In this document: positions 29,999 through 44,119 of the stretch, one piece after another | Layout: each line of letters starts with the position of its first letter | How positions within the stretch are numbered: the first letter of the stretch is position 1 | From: Oncomelania hupensis | Taxonomy: Eukaryota; Mollusca; Gastropoda; Littorinimorpha; Pomatiopsidae | DNA length: 64,000 nt | NCBI GenBank assembly: GCA_036898135.1 | Contig: CM072522.1 | Location: 13,943,899-14,007,898, forward strand | Direction: 5' to 3' | Position numbers and translations under genes: made by a program | Notes under the pieces: model-generated | Databases searched by the model: none | What the model was told of the DNA's origin: nothing | What the model saw: the letters and a program-made list of their open reading frames with translations, nothing else

Positions 29999-32919
29999 CA
30001 TTCTTGCATCCTTCCTATCCTATCCTATCCCATAACTCGGAGGTCGTAGGGGCACAACAGATGATCGTTTAACCAGCGTACTCCATCTTTCCCTGTCCTC
30101 AGCAACCCTGACTGTTTCGCTCAGTGTCAAACCAGTCTATTCTCGAATGTTGTCCTCCCACCTCTTTTTCGGTCTCCCTCTTCTTCTACCTCCTTGCACT
30201 GTGCCTTGCAGGATGGTCTTTGCAAGACCTGATGATCTGGTGACGTGGCCATACCATCTGAGTTTACGTTTTTTCACCACTGTAAGCAGGTCATCGTGTT
30301 GTCCAATGGCTTGTGTGATGGTCTGTCGGATTTCGTCGTTGGTGATGTGCTGGGTATAGGAAATGCCCAGAAGTCTTCTGTAGCACCTCATCTCCATGCT
30401 TTGTATTCTTCGTTGGAGATCTGCTATGAGGGTCCATGTTTCGCAAGCATATAGGAATGTCACGCTACGCAGTTCGCAGTCGCGCGCCTATGTATATAGT
30501 TTAATCATCAGCCTGTACATAGAGGTTAAAAGTTACGGTAGTCAAGGGGAGAGAATCAGAATAAATTAATTAAGTTATAATTAATAAAAGTAGCGAATGA
30601 TTTGCGCCCGTGCGGAACGCACTATGTTAGAAAACAGCATAGTTGGCTATTTTGTTATTGAGAGGATTAATTGCTGCCATGCGATATTCTATGTGTGAAA
30701 TGCGTGCTCTAATCGCGAACGGTGTAGGGAATGAATTATAATTAAAACGAGTATATTCTAGAAGATTCTTAGCTAATCGTATAAAACCCCATGCACTGTA
30801 TATTTTGATAGGAGCAGTAACATTTTCATATCGCTTTTGTAGCCAGAATCAACAGATCCGAGTTGGGTCAAGGTGCCAGTTAGTGACTTTGTCTGTGGGT
30901 CGTACTGATCAGACTGTCAACGAAAAAGAGCCTAATTATCGGAAGAGGAGGACTGTTTTGGGAACACTTTGGAAGTGTTTGATTAACTGGAACTGTTCTA
31001 AGCTGTTTAGAATACCAGCTGTGTATTCTCGGTAAAATCTGAGTTATCTACGTATAACGTCGGGTGACCTGTGACTCCATCTAGGACTTCTTCTGCCTGT
31101 GTACCACCTTGTCTAACCATCTGTGCCTGTGTGTTTGTCCCGTCGTTTGTGTGTCTTTGTCAACAGGCCGGAGGATCCCACTGGTAGCCGTAAGTTATTT
31201 ACCTCAATTTCTCAGTTGGCCATAGCGTTCGGGGGTTTGGGTTATGCATGCAGTGTGAATGGATAGTTAATTATGTTTTCTTAATTCTATTTTATGTTTC
31301 ATATTGGTTGCTGCATAAATACCTAGCAATAGAGAGAGAGAGAGAGAATTTTCTAAAATGTATTATAAATTAAATAATTATAAATTGATATAAAAGAATT
31401 CGCTGTTATGTAGCGAAGAGATGACAGAAAGGAGGTGATTGTGAATGTATATGCGCGATGACAGGGAGGATGAGTAAGGATGTTGAAAGGGAGACAACCA
31501 TTCCGATAGCGGGATGCTTGTGCGGTATATTGTAGTATAATTATTAATGGTTGCGTATTTTTGTATGTATTGTTGTAGATGTACCAAAACCAAAACCTTA
31601 GAGCAGATCATTGGTGGTGTGCTGAAACCTTGCTGGTGTGAAGCGGGTGTGCCTCGGCCTATTACGCCGGTGTTTCCGTGGGTCAACCTCGGTTGCGAAG
31701 GTTGTGGTATTCGACCAGGGAACCTTATTTCGTTTATAAAGCACACACACGCACACTCCACCATTCACAACAAATAACTATAACCATTGATAAACAGTTG
31801 TGAGGAACAATAATTGTTTTACATGTGATAAATTATAAATTACAGCACATTGAAATATATTTAATCTGAATTGATTGATAAACGTTATTGAGTAATATTA
31901 CCTACTAGATTAAGTAGCCCTGTGATTGTATAGTTTTGTCTGGGGGAATTATTTCGCCAGATATTAATTAATTAATAATTTAGATTAATTTCTTACAAAT
32001 TCTATTTTGCATAAGGGATAAATTTTCTTATTCATTTTATATAATATAGAAGACTTGTTGTATCTGTTTGAAGTTTAAGTGGAACAAAGTTTGAACATTT
32101 ATAAAGATTTAAAGCAGTTGCTTACTGTATATTTACTTTGTTGTCAGTAAGCTGTTTCAGCCATAATTATTATAAATCTTTTGTACATTTTGTAGTTAGA
32201 CATTTTTCATTTTTGATTTAATTATCATTATTATTTTGAGCGAATTGTTTATGTATTAGTTTGGGGTTATATTAGTGGGATTGAGGGTTGGTAGGTTGGG
32301 AAGTGGGATAAAGGGAGTTAATTTTGAGTATGAATGTGTGAGTGAAATAAAGAAATTGTCTCGTTACTTCTGGTCTTGTCTTTTAGAGTTTATTTAGGTG
32401 TTGGGTTATTTTCTCGTGTGGAAGTTGCACATGTCGAACCTCTGTTGAGGCAGTTGGGACGTGACAAGGAAGATGGAGATGACAAGGGAGCGCAGCAGCC
32501 TTACCTTGGAATGTAGACTGATGGTCCTGTCTTTCCAAACTGGCTTCAACCTCACCAGGGCAGCAGTTGTTTGTGCGATCCTGGAGAGGACTTCCTGTCG
32601 GGACCCATTGTCTGATACAAAGGCTCCTAACTCAACATCTTCCTAGAGCGCATCATCTCAGATGCACTTGCAGATCACGAAGGCACAGTCAGCATAGGGG
32701 AAGAGCAATCTCCAACCTTCGTTTTGCGGATGACATTGACGGATTGGCTGGAGAGGAACAAGAACTTGAACAGCTGGTACAGAGGCTTGACACCACCTCC
32801 AGAGCCTATGGAATGGAAATAAGTGCACAGAAGACCAAAATGATGACCAACAACACCAATGGCATCAACACGGACATCAAAGTCCAAGGCCAATCCCTCA
32901 ACACAGTGCATTCTTGCAT
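29999..32919 (-). mobile_element. LINE copy 5 with 5' inversion, split by a solo LTR
   Basis: An antisense LINE lies between two copies of CATTCTTGCAT (29999-30009 and 32909-32919), an 11-bp target duplication. Its parts are: the 3' portion with ATAGG tail (30010-30457), continuation (32467-32630), and a 5' segment in the opposite orientation (32631-32908) that encodes FADDIDGLAGEEQELEQLVQ on the plus strand. In the intact family these two segments are adjacent, with about 12 bases lost at the junction. That is the structure made by twin priming. The copy is dead. Confidence 0.85.
30458..32466. mobile_element. Solo LTR of an LTR retrotransposon (2,009 bp)
   Basis: Starts TGTCACGC and ends CGTGACA, the canonical TG...CA ends with a 7-bp terminal inverted repeat. 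It is flanked by AGGAA at 30453-30457 and 32467-32471, a 5-bp target duplication. Removing it restores the LINE sequence exactly. A TATA-like TATAAAA at about 30780 and an AATAAA at about 32347 fit U3/R/U5 order in plus orientation. No gag or pol is present, so the internal part was lost by LTR-LTR recombination. The LTR is long; the superfamily is not determinable. Confidence 0.85.
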
Positions 32920-33057
32920 AAAGTCTCTAAATTTGGGGAACTAAACTTGCACATAATTTTGTGCTTAAATATTATTTATTATTAATTAGAAGAAGAAAAT
33001 ATTATTATTATTGTTAATTTTTATTATTATTATTATTATGACGATGGTGATGAAATG

Positions 33058-33093
<36 letters not shown>

Positions 33094-33097
33094 ATTA

Positions 33098-33795
33098 TTG
33101 ACTCACGTGCATATCAATGTGAGTCTATGTACTCACCCAAAAAAATGTTTATAGATTTTCGCGAATCTGTGCGAGATGAGACCTAAATAGTCCAAAAATG
33201 ATATAGAAAAAATGTATGTGCAAAAACTTTAAAGTGGCTAAGTAGGCCTACTCAAAGCCTATTGTAACTATCTCAACCAAACTTGGTAAGTTGGTGTATA
33301 CCTATGAGACCTCATAAATGATCAGTAAATCAATGACTTTACATCAAGGTCACAGGGTCATCAAATGTTAGTCAAAAAATGACAATTTTTCACAAGATTT
33401 CAATTTTTTTTCTAGGTTATTAGTATTGAACTTATGATTCTTTGTTGCATGATAGATATCAATGAGCCACACATACTTTGCAAATTTGGTCAACCTCACT
33501 CCAAGGTCAAGGTCACAGGAGGTGTCCAAAGTCGGTTTGTATAGCTACTTTGAAGTGACCTTGACCCTAAATTATGAGATATAAAGTCCAAACTTGTATT
33601 TACAAATAATATATTGATCTTTCATATATGTTCCGTTTTTGCGTTATCTTAACATCAAGGTCATTTTAGGCTTTGCAAAAACCTACAAAAAATAGGTTAT
33701 TGTACAGTGGAATGGCTGTTTATTTAACCCATAGTATGCAATAACATTGGGATATTTGATCAGACATGCATGAGAAATCACGTGAGGATCAAGGT
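33098..33795 (+). repeat. AAGGTCA-rich dispersed repeat, third copy (3' truncated)
   Basis: Begins TTGACTCACGTGCATATCAA and is collinear with the 23.8-kb copy up to CACGTGAGGATCAAGG, where it changes into ATT-rich sequence. Confidence 0.8.
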
Positions 33796-33911
33796 TATTT
33801 TTATTATTTTTAAGAAGAAAGTGTTAGTATTATTATAATTATTAAGAAGAAAATATTATTATTATTATTATTATTATTAAGAGGAAGAAGAAGAAGAAAT
33901 TATTATTATAA

Positions 33912-34310
33912 TTTCCCCTGTGGAGACACTGGGGGTTTCAGTATAAATAGTATCCCAACTTTCTGGAAATTTAGTGCTTTAAATTCCCACTGTCGCTGTC
34001 TTTCTCCTTTGTTCTTTCTCATTCCTATTCTGTTCTATCAATCTACTATACTATCTTCTTCACTAGACCAATCACCTACCATTTTTCTTGAAAACTCTCC
34101 CGAGTCAAAACTCCTCATTTGTGTGTGAGGTCTGCTGGATCAGCTTGGAAATATTGCATGCTTTCTGCCAAATGGTCACTGGGGCTTCCTATGATATTAT
34201 TATTTGGCAATGTAGGCATTTTTAATGTATGTGGTGATAATGATGTTTGTATTCTATTTTGTTTATGTAAACGGGGGTTTGATAAGTTAAGAGTATAGCC
34301 TCAGCGTCCC
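33912..34310 (-). repeat. ~600-bp dispersed repeat family, inverted partial copy
   Basis: Reverse orientation relative to the copies that follow. It reads GGGGGTTTCAGTATAAATAG at its start and meets the next copy head-on at a hairpin (34270-34345, GCCTCAGCGTCCC / TGCTGAGGCTATACTC). Confidence 0.75.
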
Positions 34311-34819
34311 TTGCTGAGGCTATACTCTAACTTATCAAACCCCAGTTACAAAAACAAAATAGAATATAAACATCATAATAAAATATCAAGAAAGCCCAAT
34401 CAGGACCACAACTTGGTTGAAAGAAGAATCACCCCTGATCCATATAAAAGATCTGCTGAAGCAACCTTAATAGTAACACTGAAGTCACTCTACAAGCCAG
34501 TCACTTTACAATAAAGGCATCCCATGCAGGGGAGACTGTTAGTTATATTTTCAGATGGTGATAGTTAGTTACTTATTCATTGGTTACAGGATCCAGCGTA
34601 CTGCAAAGTGCCAAATCAGGACCACAAAATCAAATCCACAACTTGGCTGAAAGAGGGTTGTTACCCTTGATTCGCATAAAAGATCTGCCAAAACAACTCT
34701 AGTGGTAACACTGAAGGCACTCCACCAGCCAGTCACTGTACAATAAAGGCATCCCACGCAGGGGACGCTAAGGCTATACTCTAATTTATCGAACCCCCGT
34801 TTACAAAAACAAAATAGAA
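34311..34819 (+). repeat. ~600-bp dispersed repeat family, two partial copies
   Basis: Two 5' portions in tandem, with shared blocks CCTGATCCGCATAAAAGATC-like, CACTCCACCAGCCAGTCAC, AATAAAGGCATCCCACGCAG and TTTACAAAAACAAAATAGAA. The second begins at about 34563 with the TTAGTTA head. Confidence 0.7.
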
Positions 34820-34831
34820 TTACATTACATT

Positions 34832-35392
34832 ACATGATTATTGCTTTAGGTCCAGCGGACTCTTCCGAGCCAAATCAGGACCGGACAACCCCTGATCCGC
34901 ATAAAAGATCTGCCGAAACAGCCCTAGTGGTAAAACTGAAAGCTCTCCACCAGCCAGTCAATTTACAATAAAGACATCCCACGCAGGGGACGCTGAGGCT
35001 GTACTCTAATTTATCGAACCCCTGTTTACAAAAACAAAATAGAATACAAACATCATTATAAATTATCAACAAAACACATACATATAAAATGCCTACATTG
35101 CTAAATAATAACATCATAGGAAGCCCTGGTGACCACCTGGCAGAAAGCGTCCAATTTTCCCAAGCTGATCCAACAGACCCCATACACAAATAAGGAGTCT
35201 TGTCCTGGAAGAGTTTTCAAGAAAAAAGGTAGATGACTGGTCTAAGAAGATAGTATAGCAGATTGATAGAACAGATCAGGAATGAGAAACAGCAAATGAG
35301 AAAGACAGCGACAGTGGGGAATTTAAAGCACTAAATTTCCAGAAAGTGGGGATACTATTTATACTGAAACCCCCGGCACCCCAACGGGGGTG
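34832..35392 (+). repeat. ~600-bp dispersed repeat family, near-complete copy
   Basis: Runs from TGATTATTGCTTTAGGTCCA to GAAACCCCCGGCACCCC. The middle contains AATGCCTACATTGC, GGAAGCCCTGGTGACC, GGCAGAAAGCGTCC and AAGACAGCGACAGTGG. No long reading frame is conserved. Confidence 0.8.
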
Positions 35393-35754
35393 AAATAGAA
35401 TACAAACATCATTATAAAATATCAACAAAACACAAACATATAAAATGCCAACATTGCCAAATAATAATATCATTGGAAGCCCCAGTGACCATTTGGCAGA
35501 AAGCGTCCAGTATTCCAAAGCTGATCCAACAGACCTCACACATAAATGAGGAGTTTGGTCCCGAAAGAGTTTTCAAGAAATAAGGTAGGTGACTGGTCTA
35601 GTGAAGAAGATAATATAGTAGATTGATAGAACAGAATAGGAATGAGAAAGAACAAAGGAGAAAGACAGCGACAATGGGAACTTAAAGCACTAAATTTCCA
35701 GAAAGTGGGGATACTATAATTTATACAGAAACCCCCAGCACCTCCACGGGGGAT
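35393..35754 (+). repeat. ~600-bp dispersed repeat family, 3' part only
   Basis: Begins directly after the previous copy at AATAGAATACAAACATC and ends CAGCACCTCCACGGGGG. A 5'-truncated tandem unit. Confidence 0.75.
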
Positions 35755-35769
35755 CAGACGGAGATGGAC

Positions 35770-36383
35770 AGTTAGTTAGTTATTCATTGCTTACAGGGTC
35801 CAGCAGACTGCAAAGAGCCAAATCAGGACCACAAAATCAAGACCACAACTTCGCTGAAAGAGGACTCGCCCCAGATCCGCATAAAAGATCTTCCGAAACA
35901 ACCTTAGTGGTAACACTGAAGGCACTTCACCAGCCGGTCACTTTACAATAAAGACATCCCACGCAGGGGACGCTGAGGCTAGACTCTATTTTATCGAACC
36001 CCTATTTACAGAAACAAAATAGAATACAAACATCATTATAAAATATCAACAAAAAACATAAATATAAAATGCCTACATTGCCAAATAACAACATCATAGG
36101 AAGACCCAGTGACAACCTGGCAAAAAGCGTCCAATATTCCCAAGCTGATCCAACAGACCTCACACACAAATGAGGAGTTTTGTTCTGGAAGAGTTTTCAA
36201 GAAAAAAGGTAGGTGACTAGTCTAGCGAAGAAGAAGATATAGTAGATTGTTCGTTCTTTCTGATTCCTATTCTGTTCTATCAAAGGACAAAGACAGCGAC
36301 AGTGGGAATTTAAAGCACTAAATTGCCAGAAAGTGGGGATACTATTTATACAGAAACCCCCAGAACTTCCACGGGGGATCAGA
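35770..36383 (+). repeat. ~600-bp dispersed repeat family, near-complete copy
   Basis: Starts with TTAGTTAGTTATTCATTGC and ends at CACGGGGGATCAGACGG. Its 3' part carries a short local inversion near 36250 (TTTCTGATTCCTATTC in place of GAATAGGAATGAGAAAG). Confidence 0.8.
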
Positions 36384-36389
36384 CGGAGA

Positions 36390-38128
<1,739 letters not shown>

Positions 38129-38577
38129 AAATAATATATAGAATAAATCAATCAATAAATTAATTTTAATTTCTTGTTTAATATAAAAAAAATAAACATG
38201 CAGTAAAACTAACATTTTGTTCTCTAAATAGAAAAGGACTTCACAGCAAACGGTTCAATCTACAGACTAAAGTTTTCCAAACATGACAATACTGAAGGTT
38301 GCACAACAAAGTCCGTTTGAAACACCAACAATAACAGACAACAACAACAATAGCAACAATATCATTCATTTTATACACAAAAAACTGTACATTGTACAGA
38401 CCAAACTCCTCCTATGTGCAATTATGGCAAGTTGATTTCATTCCTTAAAATGTGTCTCTCAACCCTAAATCAAATGCAAAAATAATTTCTCCAAAAATAT
38501 AACAAAATACAGATTGTCTAATTCCAACTAAAGATGTGACTATGTTGCTTATTATAGTCATACCTTGTCTGTGTCTT

Positions 38578-38815
38578 TAGTTAGATAGTTTGGTTAGTCA
38601 TTGTTTATAGGGTCCAGTGGACTGCAAAGCGCCGAATCAGGACCACAACTTGGTTGAAAGAGGTCTCAGCCCTGATCCGTATAACAGATCTGCTGAAACC
38701 CCAATGGTAACACTGAAGGCACTCCACCAGCCGGCCACTTTACAATAAAGGCATCCCATGTAGGGGGCGCTGAGGCTGTACTCTAATTTATCGAACTCCC
38801 AGTTTACTAAAAAAA
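38578..38815 (+). repeat. ~600-bp dispersed repeat family, 5' part
   Basis: Starts TTAGTTAGATAGTTTGG, then GGGTCCAGTGGACTGCAAAG, and stops after TTTATCGAACTCCCAGTTTA. Confidence 0.75.
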
Positions 38816-39639
38816 AAATTGTAATATCTGAAAAAATGTGAATAAAAACACAGTTGTCATTTTTTCAACATTTCAAAATATCTTTCAAACCTCATGCTGC
38901 ACGCCCAGCCTGTCCTTTGGATTTGGGGGTTTGAAACTCTCAACCCAAACTTCTATCATGTCACATGGACAATCCATGCAGGAGAAATTCAATATATACT
39001 CAATGGCAGCTTACCAGCCACAGTGCATTGCCACCAAAGGAGAAAACCATACAGCAGAATGCCATCACGCGCTCCTTGTCTTCAACAGGCCAGTTTCTAC
39101 TATACAGGCAACCATGACACTCACTGTGCGTCAAGAGATCTATCCAGCCTAGGCTGTGTGTGTGTAGGCAAGGTGTGTACCGCACCCCAGCCTCCGACAC
39201 TCAGACTGGAGTCACCAGCGTCCACTGCCTTCTAGAATGCTTAGCAGCAGCCAGGTGAACTGTAACAAGGCCTACTAAACTCAAAACGTGGACACAATCA
39301 TAGAAGGTGGAAAATAACTAAATTTCGAAATGTTAGATTAGCTGCATGCCATCCAATACCGTGACCATCCATGACCCAAGCCAACTGTCCCCAATGAAAG
39401 CTACCCTCTATTTGTTATACAGCTGCATATTTCCACTTAACAGTGAAACAACACGGAACACAACAAACATGACATCACTAAAAAGTCTCTATGTTTTTCT
39501 TTTTCTTTTTTTTATATTAAAAGAGATGGGAGTTGGTGGGAAGGGAGGGGGGTTAAGGGTGTGTGAGAGTGAGATAGAAGAAAAAAAGAAGAGAAGCGTG
39601 GGGAGTGGGGGGGAGGGGTTGGAGGTGGGAGCGATAGGG
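38816..39639. other. Intergenic stretch without supported gene
   Basis: Contains a 113-codon and an overlapping 104-codon open frame on the plus strand, but neither shows a recognisable domain or splice context. Treated as non-coding. Confidence 0.35.
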
Positions 39640-40255
39640 GTTAGTTAGTTAGTTATTCATTGCTTACAGGGTCCAGTGGACTGCAAAGAGCCGAATCAGG
39701 ACCACAAAATCAAGTCAACAATTTGGCTGAAAGAGGACTCACTCCTGATCCGCATAAAAGATCTGCTGAAACAACCCCAATGGTAACACTGAAGGCACTC
39801 CACCAGCCGGTCACTGTACAATAAAAGCATCCCATGCAGGGGACGCTGAGGCTACGCTCCAACCCATAGAACCCCCATTCACAAAAGCAAAACAGAATAC
39901 AAACACCATTATAAAACATTTTTTAAAAACACATACATATAAAAATGCCTACATTGCCAAATAACAACATCATAGGAAGCCCTAGCGACCACAGGGCAGA
40001 AAGCGTACAACACTCCAAAACTGATCCAACAGACTTCGCACACAAATGAGGAGTTTTGTCCTGGAAGAGTTTTCAAGAAAAAAAGTAGGTGACTGGTCTA
40101 GCGAAGAAGAAGAAGATAGTATAGTAGATTGATAGAACAGAGTAGGAATGAGAAAGAACAAAGGAGAAAGACAGCGACAGTGGGAATTTAAAGCACTACA
40201 TTTCCAGAAAGTGGGGATACTATTTATACAGTAACCCCCGGTACCCTCATGGGGT
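39640..40255 (+). repeat. ~600-bp dispersed repeat family, near-complete copy
   Basis: Starts TTAGTTAGTTAGTTATTC and ends ACAGTAACCCCCGGTACCC. Collinear with the 35.8-kb copy. Confidence 0.8.
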
Positions 40256-40720
40256 GAGGGATAGGGGGGTGGGAAGAGAGAAAGAGAACAAGAATGGAGA
40301 CAGAGAGAGGAGGGGAAGAGGGAAGAGATAAAAGGAGAAAAGGGTTTGATTCGATAGTCACTTGTACAGCGCTGATAATCCATGCTGTCACATCATGCTC
40401 AGGGCGCACAGAAAAACACGGGATAACGACAGGACAAAATATAAGGGGAAAAGGGGCCAAAAAATTGCAAAAAGTTCCAAACAGGTGAGTCTTTAGGCAC
40501 TCTGCTTCAACGACTCCTTTGTGTCACATACCTGCAGAGACTGAGGAAGCACGATCACATGATCTAGCACCTAAGTTTTTCTTCATGTGCCTTACAACAC
40601 TAGTCACCCAAAAGCCGAAACTGGGAGGCCGCCAAGCGTATCCATGAGAGGGAGCAAAGCGAGAGACGAACTCTTGTGGAGAGAGGCAAGAGAGAGAGAA
40701 GTGAGAGACGCAATCGAGAG

Positions 40721-40967
<247 letters not shown>

Positions 40968-40999
40968 ATAAGATAACAATGTTATTTTGAAAGAGTAAA

Positions 41000-41802
41000 A
41001 GAGGAAGCGCTGGGTGCGCTTTTCTTTTTTCCCATCTTGCCAGAGAGAAAGGGAGAGAAGGGAAAGGTTGCAAGATAGAAAAAGGGAGGGGTGAGGGGGG
41101 TGGGGGGTCTGGAAGAAGAAGATGGAAAGAGGGCAAGCAGAGAGACAAGAGAGCTAGAGGGGGAGAGGAAAGCGTGAAAACAGGGTATAAAATGGTGGAG
41201 GTGGTAGTGTGGGGGGGGGGGGGGGAAGGGGGGGGGAGAGAAGAGAGGATACTGTCAATAACATTTTTCCTAAAGCGTCTCATTCCATCTAAATGCCAGG
41301 ATCTTGCGTTGCACATAATGATTTCCTACAACACAACAGACAGGCAAACTAGACAAACTAAAATTACAATGTCTCTTGTACACAATCCATAATACAGATT
41401 TTAGAGAGTACATTTAATGCTAGTTTTACAATCTTATTTAAAAATTTATCATGGTTTTTGTTTGTTTGTTTGTTTGTTTGTTTTGGAGGCTGTTTTTGTT
41501 GTAATAAATCAAGTTCAAGTCAGCAACATCACCATTCATTCGGTAATAAATTATTTGATTCAAGCACGCCTGTTATTCAGTTCTGTTTGTTCCCGTGGAA
41601 CAAGACAACATTCCCAGTAATGCAAGTCCACACACAAAATACCAATCCACTCAAGACACATCATGTTCTCTGAACTGAGTGTTCAGGAACAGGACACAAA
41701 CCCTTTTAGAACGATAAAGAAAATCTTGTTCAAGTTGTACAATAGGTTTTTTTTTGTTCAGTAATAGAACCAATTTGTTCCAAAAAATAGCAATGAATAA
41801 CA

Positions 41803-41898
<96 letters not shown>

Positions 41899-42686
41899 CA
41901 GTTTCATCGTAGCAGGAACATTTCATAATAATAATTAGAAAACACAAAAAGCACACAGAACAATAGTGTCATCATACACAACACAACAGCCAAATGGTAA
42001 ACCGAAAAAAATTGCACAGTTGAAACTTTTCGTTCATGGACGACATAGAACTCATAAAGGTGTCCCTTCCCAGTAGACCGCCACATAGATTTTTTTTAAA
42101 TGTTAAATTCTGTCAGCCAAATTCTTGGGGGTGTGGGGAGTGAAGGGGTAGATACAAGTGGGGTAGATGGGTTGGTTGTTAATAAGATTGAAAGGGATGG
42201 GAAGAGGGAATTAAAGAGGTCGAAGGGACAGGTAGGGAGGCGCAGGGGAGAGTTCTATCATTGGCCGCTACAGAACTAAAAAAAGGCCCTTTTCAGTGAG
42301 CAGTTAGTCCTTTCGCCGATTGAGGTTTTGGGTTGGTCTGGTTAGGGGAGGGGGAAGGGAAGGTGGGAGGGGAGGGAGAAGGAGAGGGAGGGATATGGGG
42401 AAAAATGTTTGGACGAAAATTGCAGGGTGCGTGTGTACCTCAGGTTGGGCCTCTTAAAATAAATAGTTCTTGGCACATCCACAAACGCCTGTCTAGTCGT
42501 TATGATGGTCATGGTTTTTATGCAAACTCGATGGCATCTGCTAACGTCCAAATAAATAAAAGGAGAAATGTGAACCAAAGCACCAAAGATGGAAACACTC
42601 AAAGAGGCAGGTTCACAAATTTATTACACCATACTCTAGCCAAGCAGGACCAATTTGGGGAAGACATTTTAGACCTGGATATTGTT
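41000..42686. other. Intergenic stretch with simple repeats
   Basis: Holds a G run (41209-41233), a TTTG run (about 41460-41480), a TA microsatellite (41804-41894) and purine-rich DNA near 42.3 kb. No supported gene. Confidence 0.5.
41804..41894. repeat. TA dinucleotide microsatellite
   Basis: About 90 bp of uninterrupted TA. Confidence 0.95.
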
Positions 42687-43187
42687 CAGAGCTCCCCATT
42701 GCGCCTAGATTGGGCGTAACCATGCCTTAGACCCTAAAATTCACTCCTTAGAATCACAGATCAGGCGTTAGAAGTATGCCTTAAATGTTACAATTGGTCC
42801 TGAAAAAATGTATCTACAGCGTGAAGCGAGGCAAAGGGGATTTTTTTCTGAGCGAGTCTGACAAACAGCTGCTTCTTAAAACAGCGTTTACTGTTTTAGG
42901 AAGAATCGTATCTAAAATTAGCACTATCAACCAATCACAAAGCTCCTCATTTGTCGTGCTATGCTTAGGACTTGAGGTCATAGTTTGAGGTGAATGTGTG
43001 TGTATGAATCACTGGTATGAATGTATGCATGACATGTGTGTTGACTTGTGAAAAGAGTGCGCATACATTTTTGTCCACGTTTTCTTTCCCCCACTCCTTA
43101 AAACGCTTAACAAGGAGTAAAAAAAATTTCTTAAAATGGACGTGAGCGCACTCCTTAGATTCACTGCAAATGGGGAGCCCTGTTGTT
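42682..43187. mobile_element. 496-bp non-autonomous DNA transposon (CAGAGCTCCCCATT TIR)
   Basis: The element at 42687-43182 begins CAGAGCTCCCCATT and ends AATGGGGAGCCCTG, with further inverted similarity inside (ACTCCTTAGA modules). It is flanked by TTGTT at 42682-42686 and 43183-43187. CAG ends with a 5-bp target duplication fit a hAT-like group that makes short duplications. No transposase. Confidence 0.8.
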
Positions 43188-43678
43188 ACTCGAGTACTTT
43201 GCTATGTGCTAATTAAGCTTAGTTCTGTCTACTTTCTTTTTCTCTAGAAAATAAATACATAAACTAATACTAATAAACTGAACACTGCAAACAAATCATT
43301 TTTTTCAAAATCAAAATGAAGTTATGAAATTCTACTCCACTATTCTTCCAGTTCAAGGTTAAATCAATAAAACATCTGAATAAAAATAAATAATGAAATA
43401 AATAAACTCGATTAAGAATATTTCAGAATAAAAACGAAGCTATTACATTCAACTCTGTATTCTTGCAGCTTTTCAATATTAACAAATGGTGTGTATGTTC
43501 ACCAATGTAATCACTTCTACTTTGTACTTTGAAATGCTGTAATAGGGTAACGAAAAATAAGATAAGACAAATTAATATATCATTTGTAATCAAAACATGC
43601 ATTTCATTGAAATAGGAACACAAAAGGTTTTAGGAGAAGGCAAGATGAAAAAATTGAATAATTTGGAAAACTTGATTT

Positions 43679-43684
43679 TTTATT
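43679..43684 (-). promoter_or_regulatory. Candidate poly(A) signal of the RFX7-like gene
   Basis: AATAAA on the minus strand, about 440 bp after the stop codon at 44120. The sequence is AT-rich, so this is weak evidence. Confidence 0.3.
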
Positions 43685-44119
43685 TCTTTAACTTTTTTCT
43701 TCTTTTTGGGGTGGAGGGGGGTGGGAGGTGGGGGGAAGCAAATGAGGGTAGGGGATGAGAGATAGGAGTGGGATGGTGTGGAGTGGGTGGGGAGGTGTGG
43801 GAAGGGGGGTTGAGTACATAAACTCACATTGTGTATGCCTGTGAATCAACAAAGAGATCAGATTAAGGGTGGATTTGCATGCTATGAGTCACAAGAATTT
43901 GCTTTTTCGCTCAGTTTCTTTTTTCCCCCCGCCACCGACACAGTAAGTGTTTTGGTTGCCTTGTTTCACATCACGCGCTGCACTCTCCAGGTGTGGTTCC
44001 TAAAACAGCACGGAAGTATGTCTTTGTATTGATGATCATGGTCATCATCCTCATCATGGCATTGTCTATCATCATGAAGGATAAACACGGCAATTCTACT
44101 TCTCGTCCTCCTCTTCGCT

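Noticed and set aside
31378..31777. Overlapping frames inside the 30.5-32.5 kb insertion
   Set aside because: They lie in a solo LTR, show no gag or pol motifs, and both strands are open by chance.
38838..39235. Possible gene at 38.8-39.2 kb (two overlapping frames of 104 and 113 codons)
   Set aside because: No recognised motif, no acceptor/donor pair that extends it, and repeats on both sides.
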